From: JBBQSF01 sp038214085
GTDB lineage: Bacteria; Bacteroidota; Bacteroidia; Bacteroidales; CG2-30-32-10
Length of the DNA: 17,785 bases
Direction of reading: 5' to 3'
Assembly: GCA_038214085.1 (NCBI GenBank)
Contig: JBBQSF010000060.1
Coordinates: forward strand, 1-17,785
This document shows, in pieces, positions 1-6,515 of this stretch. Made by a program: the position numbers and the translations under genes. Each line of letters starts with the position of its first letter. The first letter of the stretch is position 1. The notes below the pieces were generated by a model. That model had not been told where the DNA came from. It was given only the letters and a program-made list of their open reading frames with translations, and did not search any database.

Positions 1-1904
1 GATAGCGTTTTGTTATAGGCTACAGTGCCAATATTATCAGTATGTCCGGAAATTTCAATTTTTAAAGTTGGTATTTCTGTAAGCATGGTAGTTAACCTGT
101 CGAGTTCTGATTTTGATTCTGCACGAAGTGTGGACTTGTTGAAATCAAAGAAAATATTGTTGAGTACAATTTTATTTCCGACTTCAATTTTCTTCATCCG
201 TATTTCCTTAACAATTTCCTGATACCCTGTGGATGCTGGAATATCGAAGTTTTCGGAATGGAATAAATAATTTTCGGCTTTTACTGCAATACCGTAATTT
301 TTCCCGGAGGGCAATGATACCAAGTATTTCCCGCTTGCACTGTTCGATTCAAAGCTTGCAATAATTTCGCCTGTAACATTGTCGGTAAGTTCTATTGTGG
401 CCTTGAGGGGATTAGAAGTTTTATCGTCAACAATAATCCCTTTGAGCAATGTAAGTTGATTTGTTTTTATTTCAACCACAGCTTCAATAACTGTTTCACT
501 TACAGGAGCAGTTAAGCTGGCCAAAAGATTGTCTTCATTGTTATTGATAAGTGGTTTTTCAGGACCAAGAATTGTTACCATATAAATATCTTGTCCGCCG
601 TATCCTCCGCTCATTGCCGAAGAATAATAACCATGCATTCCATTTGCTGAAATGGTAAAAAACACATCGTCATCGGGAGTGTTTATCGGATAACCAACAT
701 TTTCGGGTTCCGACCATTTACCATTTTCCAGAACAGATTTAAAAATATCAAAACCACCCATTGTGCTGTGTCCTTTTGAAGAAAAATAAAGTGTTTTTCC
801 ATCGGGATGCATAAATACACCTTCTTCATCGTAAATGCTATTGATTACACTGCCTAAATTAACAGCGGCAGTCCATTTTCCTTTGGCATTTTTCTTTGTC
901 ATGTAAATATCGCTGCCTCCAAAACCTCCTTCGCGGTTGCTGACAAAATATAGAGTTCGTCCGTCAGGTGCATAAGACGCGGATGATTCATGCAGGTCGG
1001 TATTCACAACTTTGGGCAATTTGTCGGGTTTCGACCAGCCGCCGCCATCCTGATCGCACTGATAAATATCGCCACCGTTTTCTCCTTTATAAATCAGCAG
1101 GGTTTGTCCATCAGGCGAAAGCCCTACAGATGCATCGTGAGTGTCAGTATTCATTGGCTTTCCAGGATTTATCGGAGTGTTCCATGTTCCGCCAATATTA
1201 TAGGAAATATAAATATCTTCGAAATATTTAAAATCAAGCGGATCTTTTTCTCCACCGGTGGTATTGTTTCTCCGCGAAGTAAAAATCATCATGGATTCAT
1301 CGGCATTGATAATGGCGCTGTAATCAGGATAGATAGAATTAACGGTACTTCCTAGGTTGTCGATAAATACACGGACAGGTGTTTTTAAAAGTTCAATTCC
1401 TGTTGTAGCTTCTTCAATTTTCTTCTCAATTTCCTTGGTATATTTTGTGAGGTCTTTTGGCAGAAGGCTTTCTTTAAAGTTTTTATATTCTTCAATAGCC
1501 TGGGTAAATTGCACATTTAAGTGATAGGCTTGAGCCAGCAAATAATGTAAATCAGGACTGATTTTTTCATTTAGTTTTAGTGCCTTTTCGAAGTACTTTA
1601 TTGATTTTATTTTATCAATAGAAAAAAGGTAACACTTCCCAATTTTGTAATTAAGCAGGGCATTGTTCGGATTAAATTCCTGAGCAGGCAGATAATGGTC
1701 GAGGGCTAAAAAATAATTTCCACCACCAAGTTCGTAAAGTTCATCACCAGCTTTTATTTCTTTTAAGGCAGTTTTTAAACCGTCTTTTTTTGTAGGAAAA
1801 CTTTTTTTATCAAATTCCACATTTTGCGCTGCAGAAAACAGGACCAAACATGCAAAAAACGCAGTGAACAGTTGTTTCAGATTGGGAGTATATACTTTTT
1901 TCAT
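1..1904 (-). CDS. OmpA-family protein with TPR, PD40 propeller and CRD domains (PorE-like architecture), C-terminus cut by window edge
   Basis: Read by eye on the minus strand from an ATG at 1904; the frame stays open to the window edge, giving 634 residues with the C-terminal end missing. Order of parts: a signal peptide (about 1-26, probable cleavage after SAA), TPR-like helices (about 45-165), PD40/WD40-like propeller blades (about 185-445, with the repeated forms SPDGQTL, APDGRTLYF and HPDGKTLYF and several DIY strands), a carboxypeptidase-regulatory-like beta domain (about 485-555), then the start of an OmpA C-terminal domain (about 578 on, FFDFNKSTL and GHTDN). The Asp of GHTDN is expected to bind peptidoglycan; the partner Arg lies outside the window. 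This domain order matches PorE of the type IX secretion system, but Bacteroidetes carry many paralogues, so the T9SS role is only a possibility. No convincing lipobox is seen. It starts 19 bases after the TPR gene and is probably cotranscribed with it. Confidence 0.9.
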   Translation of the reverse strand, partial: MKKVYTPNLKQLFTAFFACLVLFSAAQNVEFDKKSFPTKKDGLKTALKEIKAGDELYELGGGNYFLALDHYLPAQEFNPNNALLNYKIGKCYLFSIDKIKSIKYFEKALKLNEKISPDLHYLLAQAYHLNVQFTQAIEEYKNFKESLLPKDLTKYTKEIEKKIEEATTGIELLKTPVRVFIDNLGSTVNSIYPDYSAIINADESMMIFTSRRNNTTGGEKDPLDFKYFEDIYISYNIGGTWNTPINPGKPMNTDTHDASVGLSPDGQTLLIYKGENGGDIYQCDQDGGGWSKPDKLPKVVNTDLHESSASYAPDGRTLYFVSNREGGFGGSDIYMTKKNAKGKWTAAVNLGSVINSIYDEEGVFMHPDGKTLYFSSKGHSTMGGFDIFKSVLENGKWSEPENVGYPINTPDDDVFFTISANGMHGYYSSAMSGGYGGQDIYMVTILGPEKPLINNNEDNLLASLTAPVSETVIEAVVEIKTNQLTLLKGIIVDDKTSNPLKATIELTDNVTGEIIASFESNSASGKYLVSLPSGKNYGIAVKAENYLFHSENFDIPASTGYQEIVKEIRMKKIEVGNKIVLNNIFFDFNKSTLRAESKSELDRLTTMLTEIPTLKIEISGHTDNIGTVAYNKTL

Positions 1905-1923
1905 AAGGAGATTTCTTTAAAAA

Positions 1924-2967
1924 TTACTTACACTGTTTTGAATACGTTTCTGCATTGGTAACGCCAAGCTCTTTTGCTTTTTTCCAGTCTTCGCATGCAC
2001 CTTTGGCATTCCGCAGCATTTCTTTGGCAATTCCACGGTTCAGGTATGCGTAACCGTAATCGGGATTTAATTTAATGGCCTGATCGTAATCGGCTACAGC
2101 CCCTGCATAATCCTTTTGTTTGTATTTGGCATTGCCGCGATTGTTGTATGCATATGCATAATCTGATTTTAATTTAATGGCTGCAGAATAATCTTCAATT
2201 GCGCCTTCATAATCGGCCATTTCAAACTTTACACTTCCGCGATTGTTAAATGCAACGTAATACGTAGGATCAATTTTTATTGCGGCAGTATATTCTTCAA
2301 GCGCACCTTTATAATCTTCCAGTTTCTTTTTAATACTTCCCAGATTGTTAAATGCAAAAGCTAGAGATGGATTCAATGAAATTGCCTTGGAATAATCGGC
2401 TTTGGCTCCAGTATAATCTTCCAGTTTTTTTTTCGCACTTCCCCTGTCGTTGTATGCGTAGGCATAATCTGCTTTATTGCTGATTGCACTAGTAAAATCA
2501 TCAATTGCTTTTTGGTATTCGCCTTTTTCAAAGTAAATTCCACCTCTATAATAATAAGCTTGCGCATATTCTGAATTTAATTTTATTGCTTGTGTGTAAT
2601 CAATAAGTGCGTCAGCTAGGTTTTTTTGTGCATATTTTGCCTGTCCTCTGCTGAAATAGGCTTTTTCATTCGTTTTGTTCAGCGAGATTGAAATATCAAA
2701 ATCAACAATAGCACCTGAATAATCAGCTTGTTCATATTTAACAGCACCTCTATTGTAATAGGCTTTTTCAAATTCTGGTTTTAACTGAATGGCCTCATTA
2801 AAATTGCTTAATGCGGAGGCATATTCTTGTTTGTCGAAAAGGGCAATGCCTTCGTTGTAAAGTTTTTCTGCTTTCTGGTCGTCAACACCTTTTGCTACAA
2901 TAGTATCCTGCGCTTTCAGCATACAGGAAAGGCTCAACAAGACTAGTAAAATGGAAAATTTTCTCAT
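1924..2967 (-). CDS. Secreted protein of nine tandem TPR units
   Basis: 347 residues. An N-terminal hydrophobic stretch (about 5-17) ends in LKA-Q, a plausible signal peptidase I site, so the product is probably periplasmic. A Cys at residue 15 follows SLS, which does not fit a normal lipobox. Residues 32-337 are nine back-to-back TPR units of exactly 34 residues with no spacer; each carries the pattern AYYNRG, then DYxGAIxDY, then AIKLNP. A short tail follows, ending in YSKQCK. TPR arrays bind peptides or other proteins; the partner cannot be read from sequence. The next gene, 19 bases on, encodes a PorE-like OmpA protein that also has TPR helices, so the pair may form one envelope complex (inference). 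No clear promoter was found in the gap to the divergent DUF4395 gene. Confidence 0.92.
   Translation of the reverse strand: MRKFSILLVLLSLSCMLKAQDTIVAKGVDDQKAEKLYNEGIALFDKQEYASALSNFNEAIQLKPEFEKAYYNRGAVKYEQADYSGAIVDFDISISLNKTNEKAYFSRGQAKYAQKNLADALIDYTQAIKLNSEYAQAYYYRGGIYFEKGEYQKAIDDFTSAISNKADYAYAYNDRGSAKKKLEDYTGAKADYSKAISLNPSLAFAFNNLGSIKKKLEDYKGALEEYTAAIKIDPTYYVAFNNRGSVKFEMADYEGAIEDYSAAIKLKSDYAYAYNNRGNAKYKQKDYAGAVADYDQAIKLNPDYGYAYLNRGIAKEMLRNAKGACEDWKKAKELGVTNAETYSKQCK
1957..2874 (-). repeat. Nine tandem 102-base TPR-coding units
   Basis: The stretch coding for residues 32-337 of the TPR protein divides exactly into nine units of 102 bases (918 bases). The units are clearly related at protein level, and several share near-identical blocks such as KKKLEDY in units 5 and 6 and YAYAYN in units 5 and 8. 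This suggests growth by unit duplication. Confidence 0.85.
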
Positions 2968-3102
2968 AAGTATATAGTTTTAATCGACGATAAAATTACT
3001 GCAAGATATAAAACCTTGAGCAAAATATTTAATTTTTTTTTTAATTTACCTTTTCTTGTCTGTTAAATACTCATTTAAATGGGCTTTAGGAAATAATTTT
3101 AC

Positions 3103-3110
3103 TACTTTTG
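3103..3110 (+). promoter_or_regulatory. Probable -7 element (TACTTTTG) for the DUF4395 gene
   Basis: An exact match to the Bacteroidetes -7 consensus TAnnTTTG. No good TTTG is found at the usual -33 distance. If used, transcription would begin near 3116-3120, downstream of the TTG at 3056, which argues for the later GTG start at 3125. Confidence 0.4.
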
Positions 3111-3124
3111 AAAAAAAAATTATT

Positions 3125-3658
3125 GTGGCAATATTTAGTTTTGGATATTATATTGAAAGCCGTTCGTATAAAGTACTCGACGAACGTCGCATGCGTGCGA
3201 GTGCAGGAATAATGTTTCTTTTGGGAGCTATTGCTGCAATTAACGGATTTATTTTTAAAAGGTACGAAGTAATACCCTATTTGATAGGCTTTTTGATGTT
3301 AAATTTTTTGATCGGACTTTTTATCAATCCTAAATTTTCACCTACTGTTATCATTGCATCCCTGTTTGTTTGGAAACAATCGCCATTGCAAATTGGCGCA
3401 GTACAGAAAAAATTTGCCTGGAGCCTTGGTTTGTTATTGTCGGGAACCATTTTTATACTTTCGCTTTTTTTACAAAAGGATCCTTCTTATTTTGAACCAG
3501 TTTGCATGCTGTGCCTCATTTGTTTACTGATGTTGTATCTCGAAACAGCTTTTGGTATTTGCGTTGGCTGCAAATTATATCAGTTTTCGGTATTTATAAA
3601 GTTGTTGCCAAAGCCTAAAGAAAAGCCAAACTGTATGGGCGATAGCTGCGCAGTGTAG
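3125..3658 (+). CDS. DUF4395 family integral membrane protein
   Basis: 177 residues from the proposed GTG at 3125. The family is recognised from VLDERRMRASAGIMF near the N-terminus, NPKFSP in the middle, KKFAWSLGL, and ETAFGICVGCKLY near the C-terminus. Four membrane segments are visible (about 26-44, 50-69, 99-116 and 124-142). Seven cysteines are all in the last third, at 127, 130, 133, 146, 149, 170 and 175, forming CxxCxxC, CVGC and a C-terminal CMGDSC. The family has no established function that I know of; the paired cysteines suggest redox or metal chemistry (inference). The frame is open back to a TTG at 3056, but those residues do not resemble the family and a -7 element lies inside them, so the GTG is preferred; an ATG at 3191 would remove the conserved LDER. 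It is divergent from the TPR gene and convergent with the UbiA gene, 35 bases away. Confidence 0.85.
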   Translation: MAIFSFGYYIESRSYKVLDERRMRASAGIMFLLGAIAAINGFIFKRYEVIPYLIGFLMLNFLIGLFINPKFSPTVIIASLFVWKQSPLQIGAVQKKFAWSLGLLLSGTIFILSLFLQKDPSYFEPVCMLCLICLLMLYLETAFGICVGCKLYQFSVFIKLLPKPKEKPNCMGDSCAV

Positions 3659-3693
3659 GAAAATAACTGTGCCATTTTTTAGTAGCAAAACGC

Positions 3694-4578
3694 TTACAAA
3701 AAGAAATATTCTTTTGTGATTTCTATAACAGTGAAAACGCCAAAAACCACGCTGGCTATTCCATTAAGTGTAAAAAATGCAAGGTTAATGCGGCTCAAAT
3801 TACTCGGTTTTACAATAATATGCTGATAAAATAAAAGCATAAGAAATACGAAAGTACCTATCCAGTATAATATTCCAAAATTTGAAATAATTCCAATGCT
3901 TACGATGAGTGCGGCAGAAATGGCATGCAGAATTGCTGACAAAATCAATGCATTTTTAATTCCCATTACCACAGGTAGGGATCGCAAATTATTTGATTTG
4001 TCAAAATCTATATCCTGCAATGCATAAATAATATCGAAGCCTGTAACCCACAACAGCACTGAAACAGACAACAAAATTGGAGTTAATGCAAACGTGCCTG
4101 TAACAGCAATGTATGCGCCAATAGGGGCAAGTGAGAGTCCAAGTCCAAGAATAAAATGACAAAGAAAAGTGAAGCGTTTGGTAAAGCTGTATCCAATAAT
4201 TACGAGCAATGCCACCGGCGAAAGGAAAAAACAAAGTTTGTTGATGAACCATGTGGCGGCAATAAATCCAATTGCGTTAAGAATAACGAAAACAAGAACA
4301 GTTGCCGGACTAAGAATTTTAGCAGGAATTTCACGCTTTTGAGTGCGTGGATTTAATTTGTCTATGTTCCTGTCGATATAACGGTTAAAAGCCATTGCTG
4401 TATTTCGCGCCAATACCATGCAAAGCAGCACCAATAAAAAAAGTATTATTCCGTTTTCGGGAACAGAAATTTTTATTGCAAGAAAAAACCCTATAAGTGC
4501 AAAAGGCAATGCAAATACCGTATGCGCAAATTTTACAAGCGATAGGAATTTCAACAGTTCGCGAAATGGTGAAGGCAT
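3694..4578 (-). CDS. UbiA-like polyprenyltransferase, probably menaquinone biosynthesis (MqnP-type)
   Basis: 294 residues, a polytopic inner-membrane enzyme of the UbiA superfamily that joins a polyprenyl diphosphate to an aromatic ring. Both Asp-rich motifs that bind Mg-diphosphate are present: N65-R-Y-I-D69-R-N-I-D73 and Y185-A-L-Q-D189-I-D-F-D193. The N-terminal VKFAHTVFALPFALIG and the YALQDIDFD form are typical of the 'UbiA-like / putative 4-hydroxybenzoate prenyltransferase' subgroup rather than MenA. Bacteroidetes make menaquinone, and this subgroup includes the enzyme assigned to the futalosine route (MqnP), so that role is likelier than ubiquinone synthesis; no other mqn gene is in the window to support it. 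It begins 42 bases after ppnP on the same strand and is probably in the same operon. Confidence 0.9.
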   Translation of the reverse strand: MPSPFRELLKFLSLVKFAHTVFALPFALIGFFLAIKISVPENGIILFLLVLLCMVLARNTAMAFNRYIDRNIDKLNPRTQKREIPAKILSPATVLVFVILNAIGFIAATWFINKLCFFLSPVALLVIIGYSFTKRFTFLCHFILGLGLSLAPIGAYIAVTGTFALTPILLSVSVLLWVTGFDIIYALQDIDFDKSNNLRSLPVVMGIKNALILSAILHAISAALIVSIGIISNFGILYWIGTFVFLMLLFYQHIIVKPSNLSRINLAFFTLNGIASVVFGVFTVIEITKEYFFL

Positions 4579-4620
4579 AAATTAATTTTCAGATTTTTTA
4601 GAAAAACCCGAAATAATAAA

Positions 4621-4902
4621 TTATTTATACAAGCACAGATAAGCGGTGTCTTCCTTAACGATCAGTTGGAATTTTGTGTCTTTTTCCACGATAAAAGTTT
4701 CGCCTTTTGCAAAGGTTTTCCATTCTGTACTTCCTGGAAGTTTTACGGTTAAGGCACCGGAAACCACAGTCATATATTCGATTGAAGATGTTCCGAATTC
4801 GTATTCACCAGGAGCCATAACACCAACAGTAGCTGGGCATTCAGAAGTAGTAAAGGCAATTGATTTTACCTTGCCATCAAAGTATTCATTGGATTTAAAC
4901 AT
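4621..4902 (-). CDS. ppnP: Pyrimidine/purine nucleoside phosphorylase (PpnP, DUF1255 cupin)
   Basis: 93 residues, the same size as E. coli PpnP (YaiE, 94 residues). It is a single small cupin domain that phosphorolyses a broad range of nucleosides to free base and ribose 1-phosphate. Family signatures: SNEYFDGKVKSIAF at the N-terminus, VGVMAPGEYEFGT, EYMTVVSGALTVKLP, and YLCLYK at the C-terminus. The start is placed at the ATG at 4902, giving MFKSNEYF, which aligns with E. coli MLQSNEYF. The frame can be extended to a TTG at 4935, but that TTG is the last part of a promoter-like TACTTTTG, so the longer form is unlikely. It is first in a probable operon with the UbiA-like gene. Confidence 0.93.
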   Translation of the reverse strand: MFKSNEYFDGKVKSIAFTTSECPATVGVMAPGEYEFGTSSIEYMTVVSGALTVKLPGSTEWKTFAKGETFIVEKDTKFQLIVKEDTAYLCLYK

Positions 4903-4932
4903 ATCTTTAAATTTATTTGATTGTTGAATTTT

Positions 4933-4940
4933 CAAAAGTA
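4933..4940 (-). promoter_or_regulatory. Probable -7 element (TACTTTTG) for ppnP
   Basis: An exact TAnnTTTG match on the minus strand, ending 30 bases before the ATG at 4902. The -33 region has only a weak TTTC. Its presence decides the start codon of ppnP. Confidence 0.5.
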
Positions 4941-4980
4941 ATATTTAATTTTGAGTTCACTCGGAAAAGGAATTTCTCTT

Positions 4981-5030
4981 ATTTTCAGCGACCTTTTGCC
5001 CCAAACCATGAAGGGTGAGTCGCTGAAAAT
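4981..5030. repeat. Perfect 12-base inverted repeat (hairpin)
   Basis: ATTTTCAGCGAC at 4981-4992 is the exact reverse complement of GTCGCTGAAAAT at 5019-5030, with a 26-base loop. There is no T-run after it, so it does not look like a simple intrinsic terminator. The right arm also forms part of a smaller GCTGA/TCAGC hairpin at 5022-5034. Confidence 0.75.
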
Positions 5031-5083
5031 CAGCACATCTCTAGTTCCGATAACTATCGAAATGGCAAAGCTGATTTTCGATA
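5025..5083. repeat. Second and third inverted repeats overlapping the first
   Basis: GAAAATCAGC at 5025-5034 pairs perfectly with GCTGATTTTC at 5070-5079, and TATCGAAA at 5055-5062 pairs perfectly with TTTCGATA at 5076-5083. These stems share bases with one another and with the 4981-5030 stem, so they are alternatives rather than one fold. Confidence 0.65.
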
Positions 5084-5126
5084 ATAATACTTTTCGGTGT
5101 GGACTCAGTTTTTCAAAAAAAAATAA

Positions 5127-5158
5127 TTTCCTTTTGAGTGAAAAAGTGTGTATATTTG
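5127..5158 (+). promoter_or_regulatory. Probable promoter of the AAA ATPase gene
   Basis: TATATTTG at 5151-5158 is an exact Bacteroidetes -7 element. TTTC at 5127-5130, 20 bases upstream, fits the -33 element with one mismatch. The ATG lies 44 bases after the -7 box. Confidence 0.55.
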
Positions 5159-5202
5159 CGTAACCGTTATTACTGTAATGGCTGTTACGATAAATTAATA
5201 CT

Positions 5203-6513
5203 ATGAAATTTTACAATAGAGACGCTGAGCTTAAGCTACTTAAAAGTGTTAAAAAGATGTCGTTAATTTCTTCAAAAATGACGATTGTCCTTGGTCGTAG
5301 GCGAATTGGAAAAACAAAACTATTATTGAAATCTACCGAAAATGACTTGTATCTTTATTTTTTCGTAGCCAGAAAAGATGAGAAGTTACTGTGTGCAGAA
5401 TTTATTGAAGAAGTGCAAAATAAATTAGGGATTAAGGTTTATGGTAATATTGAACAGTTTAAAGATTTATTTGAGATGTTGATAACAACATCTATAAAAA
5501 CGCCATTTACATTAATTATTGATGAATTTCAGGAGTTTAACAGAATTAACGCTTCTGTGTTTAGCGACATGCAAAATATATGGGACACCCACAAGGACAA
5601 CTCAAAGCTTAATTTAATTTTCAGTGGTTCGGTTTATTCAATGATGAAGAAAATATTTGAACACTCCAAAGAGCCACTTTTTGGTCGTTCCGATGAAAAA
5701 ATTTACCTCAAGCCTTTTAAAATAGATGTTTTGAAAAGTATTTTTGTTGAAAATTCCGGTGAATTCAATCAGAAAGATTTTTTGGCATTTTATATTTTCA
5801 CAGGAGGTGTTGCAAAATATGTTGAGATTTTCATTGACAGAAAAGCGTTTACTTTTGAAAAAATGCTGAACATTATATTAAAGGAAAACTCTGTTTTTCT
5901 TGATGAAGGTAGAAATATTCTTATAGAAGAGTTCGGGAAAGATTATACAAGTTATTTTTCAATACTTTCATTAATTGCGTCGTCAAAAACATCACGAAGT
6001 GAGATTGAATCAATTTTGGGCAGGAATATTGGCGGTTATCTTGATAAATTGGAAAATGAATACAGCATCATCAGAAAAATAAGACCTGTTTTTTCTAAAG
6101 AAGGAAGCCGTTCGCAAAAGTATGTGATTGAAGATAATTTTTTAAATTTTTGGTTTCGCTTTATTTATAAATATAGAAGTGCGGTTGAAATTGAAAACTT
6201 TGAGTATTTAAAAAATATTGTTAAACGAGATTTTGATACGTATTGTGGCCTTTTTTTAGAAAAGTATTTCAAAGAAAAATTAGCATTAACAAAACACTTT
6301 AACCTTATAGGGAATTATTGGGAAAAAGGAAACAAAAATGAAATCGACCTTGTTGCGGTTAACAAGATTAATAAAACAGCATTGATTGCTGAGGTAAAAA
6401 TGAATTCTTCAAAAGCTTCTATATCTGCGTTAAAAGAGAAAGCAATTGGACTTTTATTAAATTTTAAAAAGTATAAGATAAGTTACAAAACCTTTTCGTT
6501 GGAAGACATGTAA
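5203..6513 (+). CDS. AAA-family ATPase with C-terminal DUF234 / nuclease-like domain
   Basis: 436 residues, of the ATPase family common in archaea and anaerobic bacteria (AAA domain of PF01637 type plus DUF234). It starts MKFYNRDAEL, the usual opening of the family. Walker A is GRRRIGKT at 31-38 and Walker B is LIIDE with D107 and E108. A winged-helix-like region follows (about 250-310). The C-terminal part has E380-I-D382, then E397-V-K399, the spacing expected of a PD-(D/E)XK nuclease core. The cellular role of this family is not established; roles in defence or mobile DNA have been suggested because of scattered distribution. It has its own promoter and no operon partner, its upstream DNA is rich in inverted repeats, and its stop codon is 2 bases from that of asnB. 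Gain by transfer is possible but not shown. Confidence 0.88.
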   Translation: MKFYNRDAELKLLKSVKKMSLISSKMTIVLGRRRIGKTKLLLKSTENDLYLYFFVARKDEKLLCAEFIEEVQNKLGIKVYGNIEQFKDLFEMLITTSIKTPFTLIIDEFQEFNRINASVFSDMQNIWDTHKDNSKLNLIFSGSVYSMMKKIFEHSKEPLFGRSDEKIYLKPFKIDVLKSIFVENSGEFNQKDFLAFYIFTGGVAKYVEIFIDRKAFTFEKMLNIILKENSVFLDEGRNILIEEFGKDYTSYFSILSLIASSKTSRSEIESILGRNIGGYLDKLENEYSIIRKIRPVFSKEGSRSQKYVIEDNFLNFWFRFIYKYRSAVEIENFEYLKNIVKRDFDTYCGLFLEKYFKEKLALTKHFNLIGNYWEKGNKNEIDLVAVNKINKTALIAEVKMNSSKASISALKEKAIGLLLNFKKYKISYKTFSLEDM

Positions 6514-6515
6514 TA

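Larger units (their letters stand above)
4903..5202. other. Intergenic region with nested inverted repeats between divergent ppnP and the AAA ATPase gene
   Basis: About 300 bases without a convincing gene. It holds outward-facing -7 elements for both flanking genes (4933-4940 minus, 5151-5158 plus) and a group of inverted repeats at 4981-5083. A 70-codon open frame at 4951-5163 starts at TTG, covers the repeats and runs into the downstream promoter, so it is not accepted as a gene. Confidence 0.7.

Noticed and set aside
968..1355. Two overlapping plus-strand frames of 87 and 121 codons
   Set aside because: Both are antisense to the PD40 region of the OmpA-family gene, which has clear domain signatures.
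2920..2930. Lipoprotein signal at Cys15 of the TPR protein
   Set aside because: The residues before the Cys (LSLS) lack the Leu at -3 expected of a lipobox; a signal peptidase I site after LKA is a better fit.
2968..3055. Promoter for the TPR gene at 2967
   Set aside because: Only partial matches (TATCTTGC) with unsuitable spacing to any TTTG on the minus strand.
4903..4935. N-terminal extension of ppnP to a TTG at 4935
   Set aside because: The TTG is part of a TACTTTTG promoter box, and the shorter form aligns end to end with E. coli PpnP.
4951..5163. 70-codon open frame on the plus strand between ppnP and the ATPase gene
   Set aside because: TTG start, no family resemblance, spans the inverted repeats and ends past the ATPase -7 element; most likely chance.
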